A DNA stretch of 64,000 nucleotides from Ignavibacteriales bacterium. GTDB taxonomy: Bacteria; Bacteroidota; Ignavibacteria; Ignavibacteriales; Ignavibacteriaceae. Made by a program: the position numbers and the translations under genes. The notes under the pieces are model-generated. The model was not told the origin of the DNA. It worked only from the letters and a program-made list of their open reading frames with translations, and did no database searches. Location of the stretch: contig JADJEI010000001.1 in the NCBI GenBank assembly GCA_016709155.1, forward strand, positions 744,001 to 808,000, read 5' to 3'. This document shows, piece by piece, positions 1 to 9,514 of this stretch (position 1 is the stretch's first letter; each line of letters begins with the position of its first letter).

Positions 1-1684
1 TTATCAATAGCATCTGCTTGGATTCGTTGAAAAGAATTTTTCCATACTTCATTGCGGTGATTCTGTAAATGTAAACTCCGCTTGAAAGAGTGCTTGCATC
101 AAAAGTCATTTCAAAAATTCCTGTTTCTAGTTCTTCATTTACCAAATTTGCTACTTCTCTGCCAAGAACATCATAAACTTTAAGGGTTACAAAACTCTTT
201 TCTGGAATTGCGAAACTGATTGTTGTGCTTGGGTTGAATGGGTTGGGGTAGTTTTGAGAAAGTATATGACTTTTTGGAATGGCGGGAACATAATTATTAT
301 TCTTTATTGATGTTATTATTTCACCGAGGTTTCCGTTCTTACTTATTTGTTGAGCCAATATCCCCCCCCAGGGGGCATCGTTTTCAAAAACTACTATTGC
401 GCCATAATTGCCATCTGAAACTATCTGTGATAGCCCAGGAGTTAAATTAGTTACTGCAATATCAGTATCACCCCAAACTTTGTAACCAAATTTATCTATT
501 CTTTGTGCATAAAGACCTGAAGGAATTCTCCCAAGATAATATAGTAGAATATTTGAATTCACTTCACTTTCTAATAATCCATGATCTCCTTTCGACGAGA
601 TTTCATTTGACACTTTAAGATTATCACTCCATAGTTTATAACCTGAAAGATCAAATCTCTGAACAAATAAATCGTCTACAGGATACCATCCATTATCCCA
701 GGAAGCTGTAACAGTATTATCTGAATTTAATAATAAATCTGCAGGATTAGGGTTAATATTAGTAACACTATCATCCAGCACTATTCCATCTTCACCCCAG
801 AGTTTTTCGCCTGAATGGGATATGCGATTTAGGATTAATTTTTTGACCGAAATTTGTCTAACAGCACTAAGGATCAATCCTCCTTCGCCATCCTTTATCC
901 ATTTTTCATACTCTAAATTTTCTTTGAGTGTCCACTTCAAAATTCCCGTACTGTCATAATGCTCTATAAAATGTTTTCCTTCATACGGATATTGTAGAAA
1001 AATTCCACCGCTATCATCCGAAATAATTTTGATCCCGAAGGAGTCTAAAACACTATCGGCTACTAAAATTCCATTTTCTCCCCAAAGCCTTTCTCCATTT
1101 TTGGAAATATGCTGAATATATAATTTATGTGTATATGACCCCCCCCCAGGAATTGAGAAATCCCAGAAACAAAAAATTCCACCATTTTCATCAATACAAA
1201 AGTCAGTGGAACCGTTTGTAAATTTTGTTGTATCAGTTCTTAATTTTATCCCGGCTTCGCCCCAAAGTTTTTTCCCATCATTGTCAAGCTTTTGGACATA
1301 GGGTTCTGTAAGTATGATTTGATTGAAGGAAGAATCAAAATAGACTTCCCCAGCAGAATAGCAAACTAGTGTGGAGTTAGAGTCTCCTAAAAAAATATCA
1401 ACAGGATAATTGCTATTGCCAATTTCCGAAATAACGATTGCAGAATTCCATTTTAAGGACCCTAAACTATCAATCTGTTGAAAATATAAGTTAGTAGTAT
1501 CATAGTTAAAATTCTGGAATGAAATGGATGCGCCCCCCCTGCCATCCTGGCAGGCAATAACATTTACACCCCAATCCGAAACCCGTGTGTTTACATAAGG
1601 ATCGTCACTCCATTGGCTAAAACTGGCAGAATTCTGGATTAGGATGAAAGAAATAATATTTATTATCAAAAATAAGTTTCTCAT
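1..1684 (-). CDS. Type IX-sorted secreted repeat protein (C-terminal end cut by window edge)
   Basis: The reading frame is open from an ATG at 1684 to the window edge, about 561 codons, and seems to lack only its last codon or two. The N-terminus (MRNLFLIINIISFILIQ) looks like a signal peptide. The body repeats a short unit of the form KLWGExGIxV at least five times, spaced about 50-70 residues apart, which suggests a beta-propeller-like fold. The end carries the type IX secretion sorting domain: QNYPNPFNPSTT, then VYDVLGREV and SSGVYIYRI. By family knowledge the protein would cross the outer membrane through the Por system and stay at the surface or be released. Its substrate is unknown. It contains runs of G9, G8 and G7 (C-runs on the plus strand at 1139, 362 and 1533), all in frame as given. 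GGAA lies five bases before the start. Confidence 0.85.
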   Translation of the reverse strand, partial: MRNLFLIINIISFILIQNSASFSQWSDDPYVNTRVSDWGVNVIACQDGRGGASISFQNFNYDTTNLYFQQIDSLGSLKWNSAIVISEIGNSNYPVDIFLGDSNSTLVCYSAGEVYFDSSFNQIILTEPYVQKLDNDGKKLWGEAGIKLRTDTTKFTNGSTDFCIDENGGIFCFWDFSIPGGGSYTHKLYIQHISKNGERLWGENGILVADSVLDSFGIKIISDDSGGIFLQYPYEGKHFIEHYDSTGILKWTLKENLEYEKWIKDGEGGLILSAVRQISVKKLILNRISHSGEKLWGEDGIVLDDSVTNINPNPADLLLNSDNTVTASWDNGWYPVDDLFVQRFDLSGYKLWSDNLKVSNEISSKGDHGLLESEVNSNILLYYLGRIPSGLYAQRIDKFGYKVWGDTDIAVTNLTPGLSQIVSDGNYGAIVVFENDAPWGGILAQQISKNGNLGEIITSIKNNNYVPAIPKSHILSQNYPNPFNPSTTISFAIPEKSFVTLKVYDVLGREVANLVNEELETGIFEMTFDASTLSSGVYIYRITAMKYGKILFNESKQMLLI

Positions 1685-1720
1685 AATCGTTCCGTTTTAA
1701 ATTCTCAAAATCAAATATTC

Positions 1721-1749
1721 AGCGGCACAGAAACATTACCTGTGCCGCT
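1721..1749 (-). terminator. Stem-loop between two secreted-protein genes
   Basis: A perfect 10-bp inverted repeat (AGCGGCACAG ... CTGTGCCGCT) with a 9-base loop follows the stop codon of the upstream gene. The T-run after it on the minus strand is weak, so it may be a terminator or an RNA-stabilising hairpin. Confidence 0.45.
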
Positions 1750-1758
1750 GCTGTGTTT

Positions 1759-3209
1759 TTATTTAATCAGTATAATCTTCTGTGTATTAACATAACTTCC
1801 AGAAACGAATCTAACAAGGTAAACTCCGGAGGGTATTGCTTCACCTTCAAAGGGCACAATATGTCTTCCTGCCGGGAGTGTATGATTCACTAATGTCTTG
1901 ATTTCTTCGCCGATAGAATTAAAAACTTTCAAAGAAACTGAAGTAAACTCAGGCAAATCAAACACAATGTTTGTGTTTGGATTGAACGGGTTGGGGTAAT
2001 TCTGTTCAAGAGAATACTTTTCTGGCAATAGCTCATTTGTCCTTTTGTAGTATAATACATTCGAACTTACAATATTTGAAACATTGCTTACAAATGAGCT
2101 TGTCGTTGCTTTTACATAATATGAAGCAATATTCGAACTGCCCCCATTGTAAAATCATAATCAGTATATTCAAATCTTAAGGTATCATAACCAGTTTCAT
2201 AAATTAACTGATAAACAGCAGGAGGTCTTCCTGGTGGTATCGTTTCTACTTTTCTATAAACTTTATAGTTGTACACAGAATACGGATAGATATTGTATGG
2301 TGTCCAGGCAAGTCTAGGGTGATTATTATCATTAGTAATTTTTAAAGTCTTTGTCCAATCAGTATTACTAAAAACATTTACATTGTTTGAAGTGTATAAA
2401 GATTTTGTTCCGTTGAATGCTTCAATGTGATAGTAGGAGGTATGTGAAGCAGTTTGTATAAAATTCTGATCAATAATTGCTTCATCATTAAAAGAAAGAA
2501 AGGCATCATCAATATCAGCTATCCAGTAGTAATCTTCAGGTTCAGGTTCAACAGTATCTAAAGACCAGGCATACCAAATCCTATACTTTGAAGGAATGTA
2601 ATCCTGTGGTGGGGGTGCTTCCCAAAATAATTTAGCTTTTGTTAGCGGGGAGTAAACTGCAAGGTTATTCTCGGTGTAATCTTCGAAGCAGGAAGTTACC
2701 CGAACACCATTTTTGATTGTCCATATACCAACAATTCCCCTATCTGGGATTTGAGTATATGTTGAAGCATTCTTATCTTTATAATAAAATTTATCTGAGG
2801 TAGCATTGTACTTAAGAAAAAAATCAGTATCATACTGAAATTCTATTGGATAACTTTGATTAGCCCACTTACAATCTCGTAAATCAATGAACACATAGTT
2901 TTGTTCATAATCAGTAAATAGTTTGTAGAACCCGTGAGCAATTGGTTCAAAAGGAGCAGCTTCCCAGAATACTCTCCATCCAAAACCTGTGTTTGTATGA
3001 TTTCCAATAATAACTTCGGTTGCGGTTGAATAATCATCAGTAATTGTTGAATTAGCAAATACTGCACTATATGCTTCGAGAGTAAAGGTAATAGTTGTAA
3101 AACTGCCTTCAACTTCAAGCGATATTTCCTCTTTGAACAGTTGCTGTTGTGAGAATATTGGCTCAAGATAAAAGCAAATTAAAAGAATGCTAAATATAGC
3201 TTTGCACAT
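1759..3209 (-). CDS. Type IX-sorted secreted protein, frameshifted near residue 353
   Basis: The start at 3209 is chosen because AGGAGG stands five bases before it and the next residues (MCKAIFSILLICFYLEPIFS) form a signal peptide; an earlier in-frame ATG at 3239 has no such site. The middle region has no family I recognise, though the later part (for example WTPYNIYPYSVYNYKVYRK) resembles fibronectin-type repeats. The frame is lost at a run of five C (2141-2145, G on the coding strand). Adding one base there restores a frame that runs through NVLYYKRTNELLPEKYSL into the sorting domain QNYPNPFNPNTN and ends at 1759. The repaired length is about 483 residues. Either a sequencing deletion or a real slip in the G-run explains it. 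Confidence 0.75.
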
Positions 3210-3219
3210 TTCCACCTCC

Positions 3220-4527
3220 TTATTTGATTGAATACACACTTGTTGAGCGATAAGTAGGGAAGTAAAGTTTCGCTATTCCGATAGCAGGTGAATCGCCTGA
3301 CTCTCCAAACAGTGCGTCGCTTTGCCATAAAAGTTTACCATCATTTTGGAATGCCAATACTTTGAATTCATATCCTGGGTTAGTCTGAATTGGTACATAA
3401 ATAATATTTTGATTATCACAGACAAGAGGTGAGGAAATTGTTCCTCCATAAATCTCTGTAATCGCCGATTTCCATCTTAATTTACCATCATAGTCTAAGG
3501 AATAAAGAGAATCAGTACCAAATCCAAAATAAATATTACCAAAATAATCCATCGTAGGTTCGAGGAAATATGAATCTACCCGGTTTGAAACCGATTGCTC
3601 CCATAAAACATTTCCCAATTTGTTTAGCTTTATCATATAAGCGTTTGTGCCCATTGCCCTATCATAAATTCCATATAAGTAAATATTTCCTTCATAGTCA
3701 ATCAATGGTGAAGCAATTCCATTTTCACCGCCAAAACTCCAAATAATTTTCTTTTGGTTTACATCAACAGCATATAACGCTTTTTCGGACCCAGTTATAT
3801 ATAATGTATTACCATCTGGTGAAAATGCAATTCGAGTATTACTACTAAGAGACCCAAAAAAAATATTTTCAATCTTTAAAGTCCATTTTAGTTTACCATA
3901 TTTACTCAGTGCGAAGAGTGTTGAACTTGAGTCTACAAAATAAATTGTCCCCTCCTTCCCAATGTTCATTCCTCTGGTGGTAATATAAGTTTCTGTATCA
4001 TACTCCCACTTTTCTAACCCATTCTTTGTAAGCGCGATAATTTTTCCACCAGTATAAGTTGATACAATGATTGTCGAATCTGATAAAATTAATGGAGTAG
4101 TTCCTGATGCTATCTCCTGTATTTTATAGTACCAATTCAAAGCGCCGGATTGATTTAAACTATAAACTCCTCCTTTACCAAATGCAGGACCACTAGTTTG
4201 AAAAATAACTGAATTATCAGTACCCATTAAAACCCCACTCTCAATGTAAACTGAATCATACGCCCATTGTACCAACCCAGAAGAAGGACCATTATATTTA
4301 CTTCTACCGGTGTATTGAGGATTTCCTCTAAACATAGGCCAGGGGCTATCGGCAAGGCTGGGCCAGTAAATATCTTCCTGGTAACCGGGAGGTTTTGGTG
4401 GTTCGTTTGGGGCGGTGGGGTTTTGTTCGCAGCTTGTCATCATAACTGCAGAAACAATAAAAGTTAGACTAAAGATAAAATACTTTAGGGGCCGAGAGTT
4501 TTTGAACAGAAGATTTTTTACTGTCAT
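3220..4527 (-). CDS. Lipoprotein with PQQ-like beta-propeller repeats
   Basis: The start at 4527 gives an N-terminus MTVKNLLFKNSRPLKY followed by a hydrophobic stretch ending in the lipobox VMMTSC, so it is probably a lipoprotein; the longer upstream frame would bury this signal. After a proline-rich linker comes SPWPMFRGNPQYTGRS, a pattern common before PQQ-like propellers. The rest is built from repeated blades that alternate phrases such as GxLNWYYKI, GLEKWEYDT, GKLKWTLKI and GKLRWKSAI, each about 40-50 residues apart, as in BamB-like or PQQ-dehydrogenase-like propellers. No catalytic residues stand out, so a binding or scaffold role is more likely than an enzyme. Its stop codon is 10 bp before the start of the next gene, suggesting co-transcription. 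Confidence 0.8.
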   Translation of the reverse strand: MTVKNLLFKNSRPLKYFIFSLTFIVSAVMMTSCEQNPTAPNEPPKPPGYQEDIYWPSLADSPWPMFRGNPQYTGRSKYNGPSSGLVQWAYDSVYIESGVLMGTDNSVIFQTSGPAFGKGGVYSLNQSGALNWYYKIQEIASGTTPLILSDSTIIVSTYTGGKIIALTKNGLEKWEYDTETYITTRGMNIGKEGTIYFVDSSSTLFALSKYGKLKWTLKIENIFFGSLSSNTRIAFSPDGNTLYITGSEKALYAVDVNQKKIIWSFGGENGIASPLIDYEGNIYLYGIYDRAMGTNAYMIKLNKLGNVLWEQSVSNRVDSYFLEPTMDYFGNIYFGFGTDSLYSLDYDGKLRWKSAITEIYGGTISSPLVCDNQNIIYVPIQTNPGYEFKVLAFQNDGKLLWQSDALFGESGDSPAIGIAKLYFPTYRSTSVYSIK

Positions 4528-4588
4528 TTTTTTATCCCTAAATATTTTTGTTTGAAACTTAAGCACAAAGAAATGAAATGTCAACTAA

Positions 4589-4619
4589 TAAAAAAGGCTG
4601 CCCATTTCTGAACAGCCTT
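4589..4619 (-). terminator. Rho-independent terminator
   Basis: On the minus strand AAGGCTG ... CAGCCTT forms a 7-bp stem followed directly by six T. It lies between the BNR-repeat gene and the PQQ-like lipoprotein gene and would end the former transcript. Confidence 0.75.
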
Positions 4620-4646
4620 GAAACAAATAATTATATTTAATAAACT

Positions 4647-4667
4647 CCCCTCTCCTTTGGAGAGGGG
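4647..4667. repeat. Short perfect palindrome CCCCTCTCC/GGAGAGGGG
   Basis: A 9-bp perfect stem with a TTT loop is followed by TTGGGGGTGAGGC, immediately after the stop codon of the gene that ends at 4682. Its GC-rich composition stands out in this AT-rich sequence. I see only this copy in the window. Confidence 0.55.
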
Positions 4668-4681
4668 TTGGGGGTGAGGCT

Positions 4682-6955
4682 TTACTTGATCAATATCATC
4701 TTCTTTGTGCTTGTAAAGTTACCTGCTGTCAATGCATAATAATATATTCCGCTGGAAAGATCACTTGCATTAAAGTCTATTTGATAATTGCCCTGTTCTT
4801 TCTGCTCGTTGATTAATTCTACAACTTCATTTCCAAGTACATCATAAATCTTCAATGTTACAAAAGCATTTTCAGGAATTGAATAGCTGATGCTTGTGTT
4901 TGGATTGAAGGGGTTGGGGTAGTTTTGACTTAATGAATAATCAACCGGACTTGGAACTGTTGCTTCAACTTCATAAGAATATTCGAATGAGCCATCGTAG
5001 TCAATTTGCTTTAATCTATAAACATAGCTGCCTGCATTCATTTTTGTATCAATGAACTGATAGGTTATCGGGTTAGTTGTGGTACCTGCACCCGGGACAA
5101 ATTTAACTACAGACCAATCGCTTCTTTTGGTGTTTTCAATAGTTGCACGTTCAACTTCAAATCCTCTGTTGTTAAGTTCGGTTGCCGTTTGCCAGTTAAG
5201 ATAAACATTATCTATTTTCACATTTGCAGTAAAAGCACTCAACTCAACGGGAACCGGATCAACAACTACAATTGAAACAGTTCGCCGATGAACAGGAGTA
5301 CCGTTTGGTCCCTGCCCTTGGATATTAATTGTGTAAGTACCATTGGTAACTGTTCCTGATGTGTAAATTCTCATCGGTACGGAACCAGGATAAGTTGAAA
5401 GAGTATTACCACTGGGGAAATCAAGAATGAGAGACCCGCTTGCAGGGGTGGGTGTAATTGTTGCTGTGAAAGAAGCGGTCTCTGTATAAAGTTTAACATC
5501 GGGAACATCTATACTATAAAAAACAGTGTCGTTAATGTTATCAATGTTTTGCGTTGATGGAGATGAGAGCATCGCAAAATCAGGGAAGTATCCCGTGTAA
5601 CTTCCATAATTGTTATTGCGGAAATCTGTCCAAACCGCCATTGCGCCTAATTCGTTGGAAACAATCGCATTATAATCACCCATATAATTAGCAACGTTAT
5701 TTGTACAAATTCCGGTTGCACAAATCTTAGCTTTCTTGTTTGATATTTTTTGATTTGCTGCCCAGGTAACCCCGCCGTCATCGGAGTATGAACCATAGAT
5801 GAATGAACTGTCGCTTGTAGGAGTATCTCTTGTATCCATCCACTGTGCATAAAGTCTGCCGGTAGTTTTATCAGTCCAGATTGCCGGGTGCCATTGATGA
5901 TTTAAAGTTGTATTAGGATCATCATTTACCACAACAGCACTTGACCACGTTGTTCCTTGATCATCAGAAAATCTGCAAAAGATATCAGGTTTATTACCAT
6001 TGCCGGCAGGAGTATTAGAAGCATAAACAAGATACAGTCTGCCTCTGTGTGCGCCATAACTATTATCGGCAGCAATAAATGGATAGGGTCTTGTCCTCAT
6101 AAATCGCACAGTGTTTCTTCCTCCTACATCTGTTCCGACATAATTTGAAAAATTATTTGTTGATTTAAGAGTAAAATTTAAACCACCATCAGTCGAAAGA
6201 TATAATTTATAAGTTGAAGCAAAACTGCTTCCGGTGTTAGTAATGAAGTAAACACAGCCGCCTGGAATATCGCCGGCAAGTACATTTGGTCCAACGCATG
6301 GCATTGCGCCGGGAAGGGGTGAACCAGTAGCTGTAAAAGTAGTAGTGAAAGTCGCTCCGTTGTTTGTACTTCTTGCAAAGCCATGTCCATTGAATGAACC
6401 GGTCGTCATTGTTACATAGACATAATTAGCAAAAGGTCCGCTGGTTTGATCAGCGGCAATCCAGCACTTATCTCCGCCAAATATAGCATTAACAGCAGAA
6501 GTCCACGTTGCTCCGTTATCAGTAGATCTGATTAGTTTGGTCCCTGTTATTCCACCGTACATATTGATGTAATAAAGATTACCTAAACTATCATAAGCAG
6601 TAACAGGATCGCCGGCAACAGATGTTCCGAAGGATGGTGCAGAAAATATCCATTCGTGTCCATCGGATGTACGATGTGCACCATTAATATTAAATGCATT
6701 GAAATATTGCAGCGGATTATTCGGATTCTCACTCATATGTGGTTCTGCAAAATCAGTCCCTAAATTGAAGTTATCGTAACCATCAATAGTAATAGGAGCG
6801 TCTGAATCGGGAGGGAGAGGTTCAATACCATCGTACATATCCGGAGTTAATCTATCTATGCGCGTTTCATCAATGAACTGTGCATTTGTAATTGATGAGA
6901 CAACAAACAGAACAACAGCTAACGGGAAAAAGAAATTGTAGAACTTGCCGATCAT
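4682..6955 (-). CDS. Type IX-sorted BNR/Asp-box repeat protein (sialidase-like fold)
   Basis: The 757-residue protein begins with a signal peptide (MIGKFYNFFFPLAVVLFVVSS, cleavage near TNAQ). From about residue 140 to 430 it has at least five Asp-box motifs (STDNGATW, STNNGATF, STDGGLNF, SDDQGTTW, SDDGGVTW), the hallmark of sialidase-type six-bladed propellers. A beta-sandwich region and a fibronectin-like section (WQTATELNNRGFEVER) follow, and then the type IX sorting domain (QNYPNPFNPNTS, VYDVLGNEV, SSGIYYYAL). The catalytic arginine triad and the Tyr/Glu pair of true sialidases cannot be placed with confidence, so a glycan-binding or proteinaceous role is equally possible. GAGG lies six bases before the ATG. 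Confidence 0.85.
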   Translation of the reverse strand: MIGKFYNFFFPLAVVLFVVSSITNAQFIDETRIDRLTPDMYDGIEPLPPDSDAPITIDGYDNFNLGTDFAEPHMSENPNNPLQYFNAFNINGAHRTSDGHEWIFSAPSFGTSVAGDPVTAYDSLGNLYYINMYGGITGTKLIRSTDNGATWTSAVNAIFGGDKCWIAADQTSGPFANYVYVTMTTGSFNGHGFARSTNNGATFTTTFTATGSPLPGAMPCVGPNVLAGDIPGGCVYFITNTGSSFASTYKLYLSTDGGLNFTLKSTNNFSNYVGTDVGGRNTVRFMRTRPYPFIAADNSYGAHRGRLYLVYASNTPAGNGNKPDIFCRFSDDQGTTWSSAVVVNDDPNTTLNHQWHPAIWTDKTTGRLYAQWMDTRDTPTSDSSFIYGSYSDDGGVTWAANQKISNKKAKICATGICTNNVANYMGDYNAIVSNELGAMAVWTDFRNNNYGSYTGYFPDFAMLSSPSTQNIDNINDTVFYSIDVPDVKLYTETASFTATITPTPASGSLILDFPSGNTLSTYPGSVPMRIYTSGTVTNGTYTINIQGQGPNGTPVHRRTVSIVVVDPVPVELSAFTANVKIDNVYLNWQTATELNNRGFEVERATIENTKRSDWSVVKFVPGAGTTTNPITYQFIDTKMNAGSYVYRLKQIDYDGSFEYSYEVEATVPSPVDYSLSQNYPNPFNPNTSISYSIPENAFVTLKIYDVLGNEVVELINEQKEQGNYQIDFNASDLSSGIYYYALTAGNFTSTKKMILIK

Positions 6956-7039
6956 AACATACCTCGATTAATTAGTGATTTATTTTGATTTAATAATAAT
7001 ATAATTATTCCACAAAATCCAAAAAAAATAAAATAATTT

Positions 7040-7735
7040 TTACTTTTTCTTTTCATCAAACATTGAGTCGCTTATTCCTTTATTCACTTTGTAGTTGGAA
7101 TATTTTATGAATACTTTTCCCGTTGTTGTTTTATTATCATCTTCTTTTTTTGTTTCAGTATTCATATCGCCGCTGATGGATTTGGGCAGATTTAATTTAT
7201 CAATGTTAAAAATAAATGTCATCGCTGTTGGAAGAGGATAGTTCAGTTTGGGGTCATCGTATTTAAGTTCCATCACAAATGTACCGTTAGTTTTGGTGGT
7301 TGATTCCACTTTGCGAATGACTTTCTTCGCTCTGTCTATCCACAAAGTTGAGAGGATAATATTATTGACATCTCCCAGCGGAATTATTTTTATGATTGTA
7401 GTTTTTATTCCATTTAATGTTTCTTCTTTTTCGAATAGCGCAGTGTAATCACCTTTGGTAAATGCAAACGGCGAGAAGTTCATCCCCTCTTTTGGCAGCA
7501 GTGCAAAACCATCAGATTCAAAATGAATTTTATCCGGCTGCTTGAAATATAATTTAGCTTTTGATTCGGGAACTTTTAAAAAGTTTACATCCACTTTTAT
7601 TGAAACATCAACTTGATAATCCTGTACCCGGTCAAAATTATTTTGAACTTCATTAATTATAATTTCAGGCTTAATGCCTTGTGAAAAACTTTTGACGGAT
7701 AAAAAAAGAAACAGCAGAAAAATTATTTTGTACAT
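7040..7735 (-). CDS. LolA-like outer-membrane lipoprotein carrier family protein
   Basis: The start at 7735 puts a clear signal peptide (MYKIIFLLFLFLSVKSFSQG) at the N-terminus; a longer frame to 7810 overlaps the permease gene and lacks one. The mature part (about 212 residues) has phrases typical of the LolA/LolB fold: DYQVDVSIKVDV, KLYFKQPDKIHFES, TLWIDRAKKVIRKVES and MELKYDDPKLNYPLP. Proteins of this fold carry lipid or lipoprotein in the periplasm. It lies 25 bp after the ABC permease and shares its strand, so the three genes may form an operon for envelope lipid or lipoprotein handling. The exact cargo cannot be told from sequence. Confidence 0.75.
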   Translation of the reverse strand: MYKIIFLLFLFLSVKSFSQGIKPEIIINEVQNNFDRVQDYQVDVSIKVDVNFLKVPESKAKLYFKQPDKIHFESDGFALLPKEGMNFSPFAFTKGDYTALFEKEETLNGIKTTIIKIIPLGDVNNIILSTLWIDRAKKVIRKVESTTKTNGTFVMELKYDDPKLNYPLPTAMTFIFNIDKLNLPKSISGDMNTETKKEDDNKTTTGKVFIKYSNYKVNKGISDSMFDEKKK

Positions 7736-7760
7736 TATTACACCATCAAATCTATTTATG

Positions 7761-8594
7761 TTAAAATATCTTTTTATTAAAGAAGTAAGCCGTAATTCCA
7801 AACAAAACAATTATGTGTCCAAAAAGTACTGCTACTGCTTTGATTATTTCAATCATCTCGATTGGATCATCAAAAAATAATTTCCAATCGAGTATGTAAT
7901 TAGTAAACAAATATGGTCTGACGCTCTGGAAAAAATCGATATTTATCGCTGAGATAATTAAGAACACAATTATTATTGCCATTGTAGTTACAATCGGACC
8001 GATAGCATTTTCCACCAATGAAGAAAAGAAAAAAGCAATTGAGGCAACCACCGACATTGAGAGAGCAGCAAAGCCATAACCAAGCAAAAATCGCCACAGC
8101 ACATCATCTTTTGCGAAGATAATTATTGTTGTACTTTTAATTACGATAAGCTCGCCTACTCCGAAAATAATTATTCCAAGCACCAAACTCATCACCGCAA
8201 GCCAAAGCACGAGCAAGTTTGAGTAAATAATCCCAGCAATAAATTTTGAACTAACAATTTTTAATCTTGAAACAGGACGAGTAATTAGCATTCGATAAGT
8301 TCCGCTTGTTGCTTCGCCGGCAAGTAAATCGCCTGCGACCAATGTGATTAAAAACGGAATGTGGAGCGCAATGCTGTTTAATATTATGAATGACACAAGA
8401 TATGCGTTCAGTAAGTTACCAACAAAAACGAAAGACTCTTGCAGATTTCTTGTCATAAAATCGAGCGAATGTTCGCCTTCGAGAACCATTGCAATTTGTA
8501 CAAGCGGAACAAGTACGGCAATAGCCATAAAGCCGATATAAGTTCGCCACTTCCTAAAAATTTTATAAAGTTCTATTCTAATAAGAGTGATCAT
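7761..8594 (-). CDS. ABC-2 type transporter permease
   Basis: A 277-residue, strongly hydrophobic protein with about six membrane spans. It begins with a cytoplasmic amphipathic stretch (MITLIRIELYKIFRKWRTY) and contains GEATSGTYRMLITRPVSR, the intracellular loop typical of ABC-2/NatB-like permeases. Its first four bases overlap the end of the ATPase gene (ATGA), a strong sign of translational coupling. The pair would form an exporter in the inner membrane; the substrate is unknown. Confidence 0.88.
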   Translation of the reverse strand: MITLIRIELYKIFRKWRTYIGFMAIAVLVPLVQIAMVLEGEHSLDFMTRNLQESFVFVGNLLNAYLVSFIILNSIALHIPFLITLVAGDLLAGEATSGTYRMLITRPVSRLKIVSSKFIAGIIYSNLLVLWLAVMSLVLGIIIFGVGELIVIKSTTIIIFAKDDVLWRFLLGYGFAALSMSVVASIAFFFSSLVENAIGPIVTTMAIIIVFLIISAINIDFFQSVRPYLFTNYILDWKLFFDDPIEMIEIIKAVAVLFGHIIVLFGITAYFFNKKIF

Positions 8595-9514
8595 TTAATT
8601 TCCTTTTCAGTAAGTTCAAGAAAATATTCTTCAAGTGAGCGCATCGGTACAATTGAGCTTACATCAACTCCGTTCTCAATAAAGTATCTATTTACTTTAC
8701 TTATTTCATCCGGGTCAAGAGCAAAAATAATTTTATTATCAGTAAAAGAATTTACTTTGGAAGACCAGCGCGAAGCAGAAAGTAATTGTTTAGCTTTTTC
8801 AATTTCAGTCACTTGCATTGTTACTTTTAAATTTGCTTGCTGAAGAAGAGTTTCAACTTCACCTTCAACCACCGATGCACCTTTATTGATAATGACCATA
8901 CGATTTGCGACAAGTTCGACTTCATAAAGAATGTGCGACGATAGAAAAATAGTTTTCTTCGCATCTTTACTTAGTGTAATAATTAAATCACGTATCTCTT
9001 TCATTCCTTGCGGATCAAGCCCGGTAGTCGGCTCATCAAGAATAATTAAATCCGGATCGTGAAGCAGTGACTGAGCAAGACCAAGCCGCTGTTTCATTCC
9101 ATGCGAAAAAGTTTTCACTTTACTTTTGAACCGTGTAGAAAGTCCGACTAACTCCAACACTTCCATAATTCTTTTTTGTGAAATATGCTTGCCGGAAATT
9201 CTTCCCAGTATTTCAAGATTTTTATAAGCTGATAGATAGCCATAAAAATCAGGCTTCTCGACAATAGCTCCGACCCTTTTAAGAATCTCAATGCGGCTTT
9301 CTTTTAGTGATTTGCCAAATAATTTTATCTCACCGGTATTGGGCGTAATCAATGACATTAGCATTCTGATTGTAGTGCTCTTGCCCGCGCCATTAGGACC
9401 GAGAAAGCCAAACACATCGCCTCGATAGACATTCAGGCTTAAGTTGTTTACCGCTTTAAGTTCTTTAAAATGTTTTGACAGGTTTTTTATTTCAATAATT
9501 TTTTCTTCTGACAA
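8591..9514 (-). CDS. ABC transporter ATP-binding protein (NatA/CcmA-like)
   Basis: A 307-residue ATPase with Walker A GPNGAGKST near residue 39, the signature region FSHGMKQRLGLAQ, Walker B with LIILDEPTTGLDP, and the switch histidine in LSSHILYEVE. The C-terminal 80 residues resemble the extension found in single-domain exporters of the NatA/drug-export type. It overlaps the permease gene by four bases and drives its transport. It is transcribed divergently from nrdJ. Confidence 0.92.
   Translation of the reverse strand: MSEEKIIEIKNLSKHFKELKAVNNLSLNVYRGDVFGFLGPNGAGKSTTIRMLMSLITPNTGEIKLFGKSLKESRIEILKRVGAIVEKPDFYGYLSAYKNLEILGRISGKHISQKRIMEVLELVGLSTRFKSKVKTFSHGMKQRLGLAQSLLHDPDLIILDEPTTGLDPQGMKEIRDLIITLSKDAKKTIFLSSHILYEVELVANRMVIINKGASVVEGEVETLLQQANLKVTMQVTEIEKAKQLLSASRWSSKVNSFTDNKIIFALDPDEISKVNRYFIENGVDVSSIVPMRSLEEYFLELTEKEIK

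Noticed and set aside
238..450. A plus-strand open frame of 70 codons near the left edge
   Set aside because: It lies opposite the sorting domain of the minus-strand secreted protein, whose frame is clearly the coding one.
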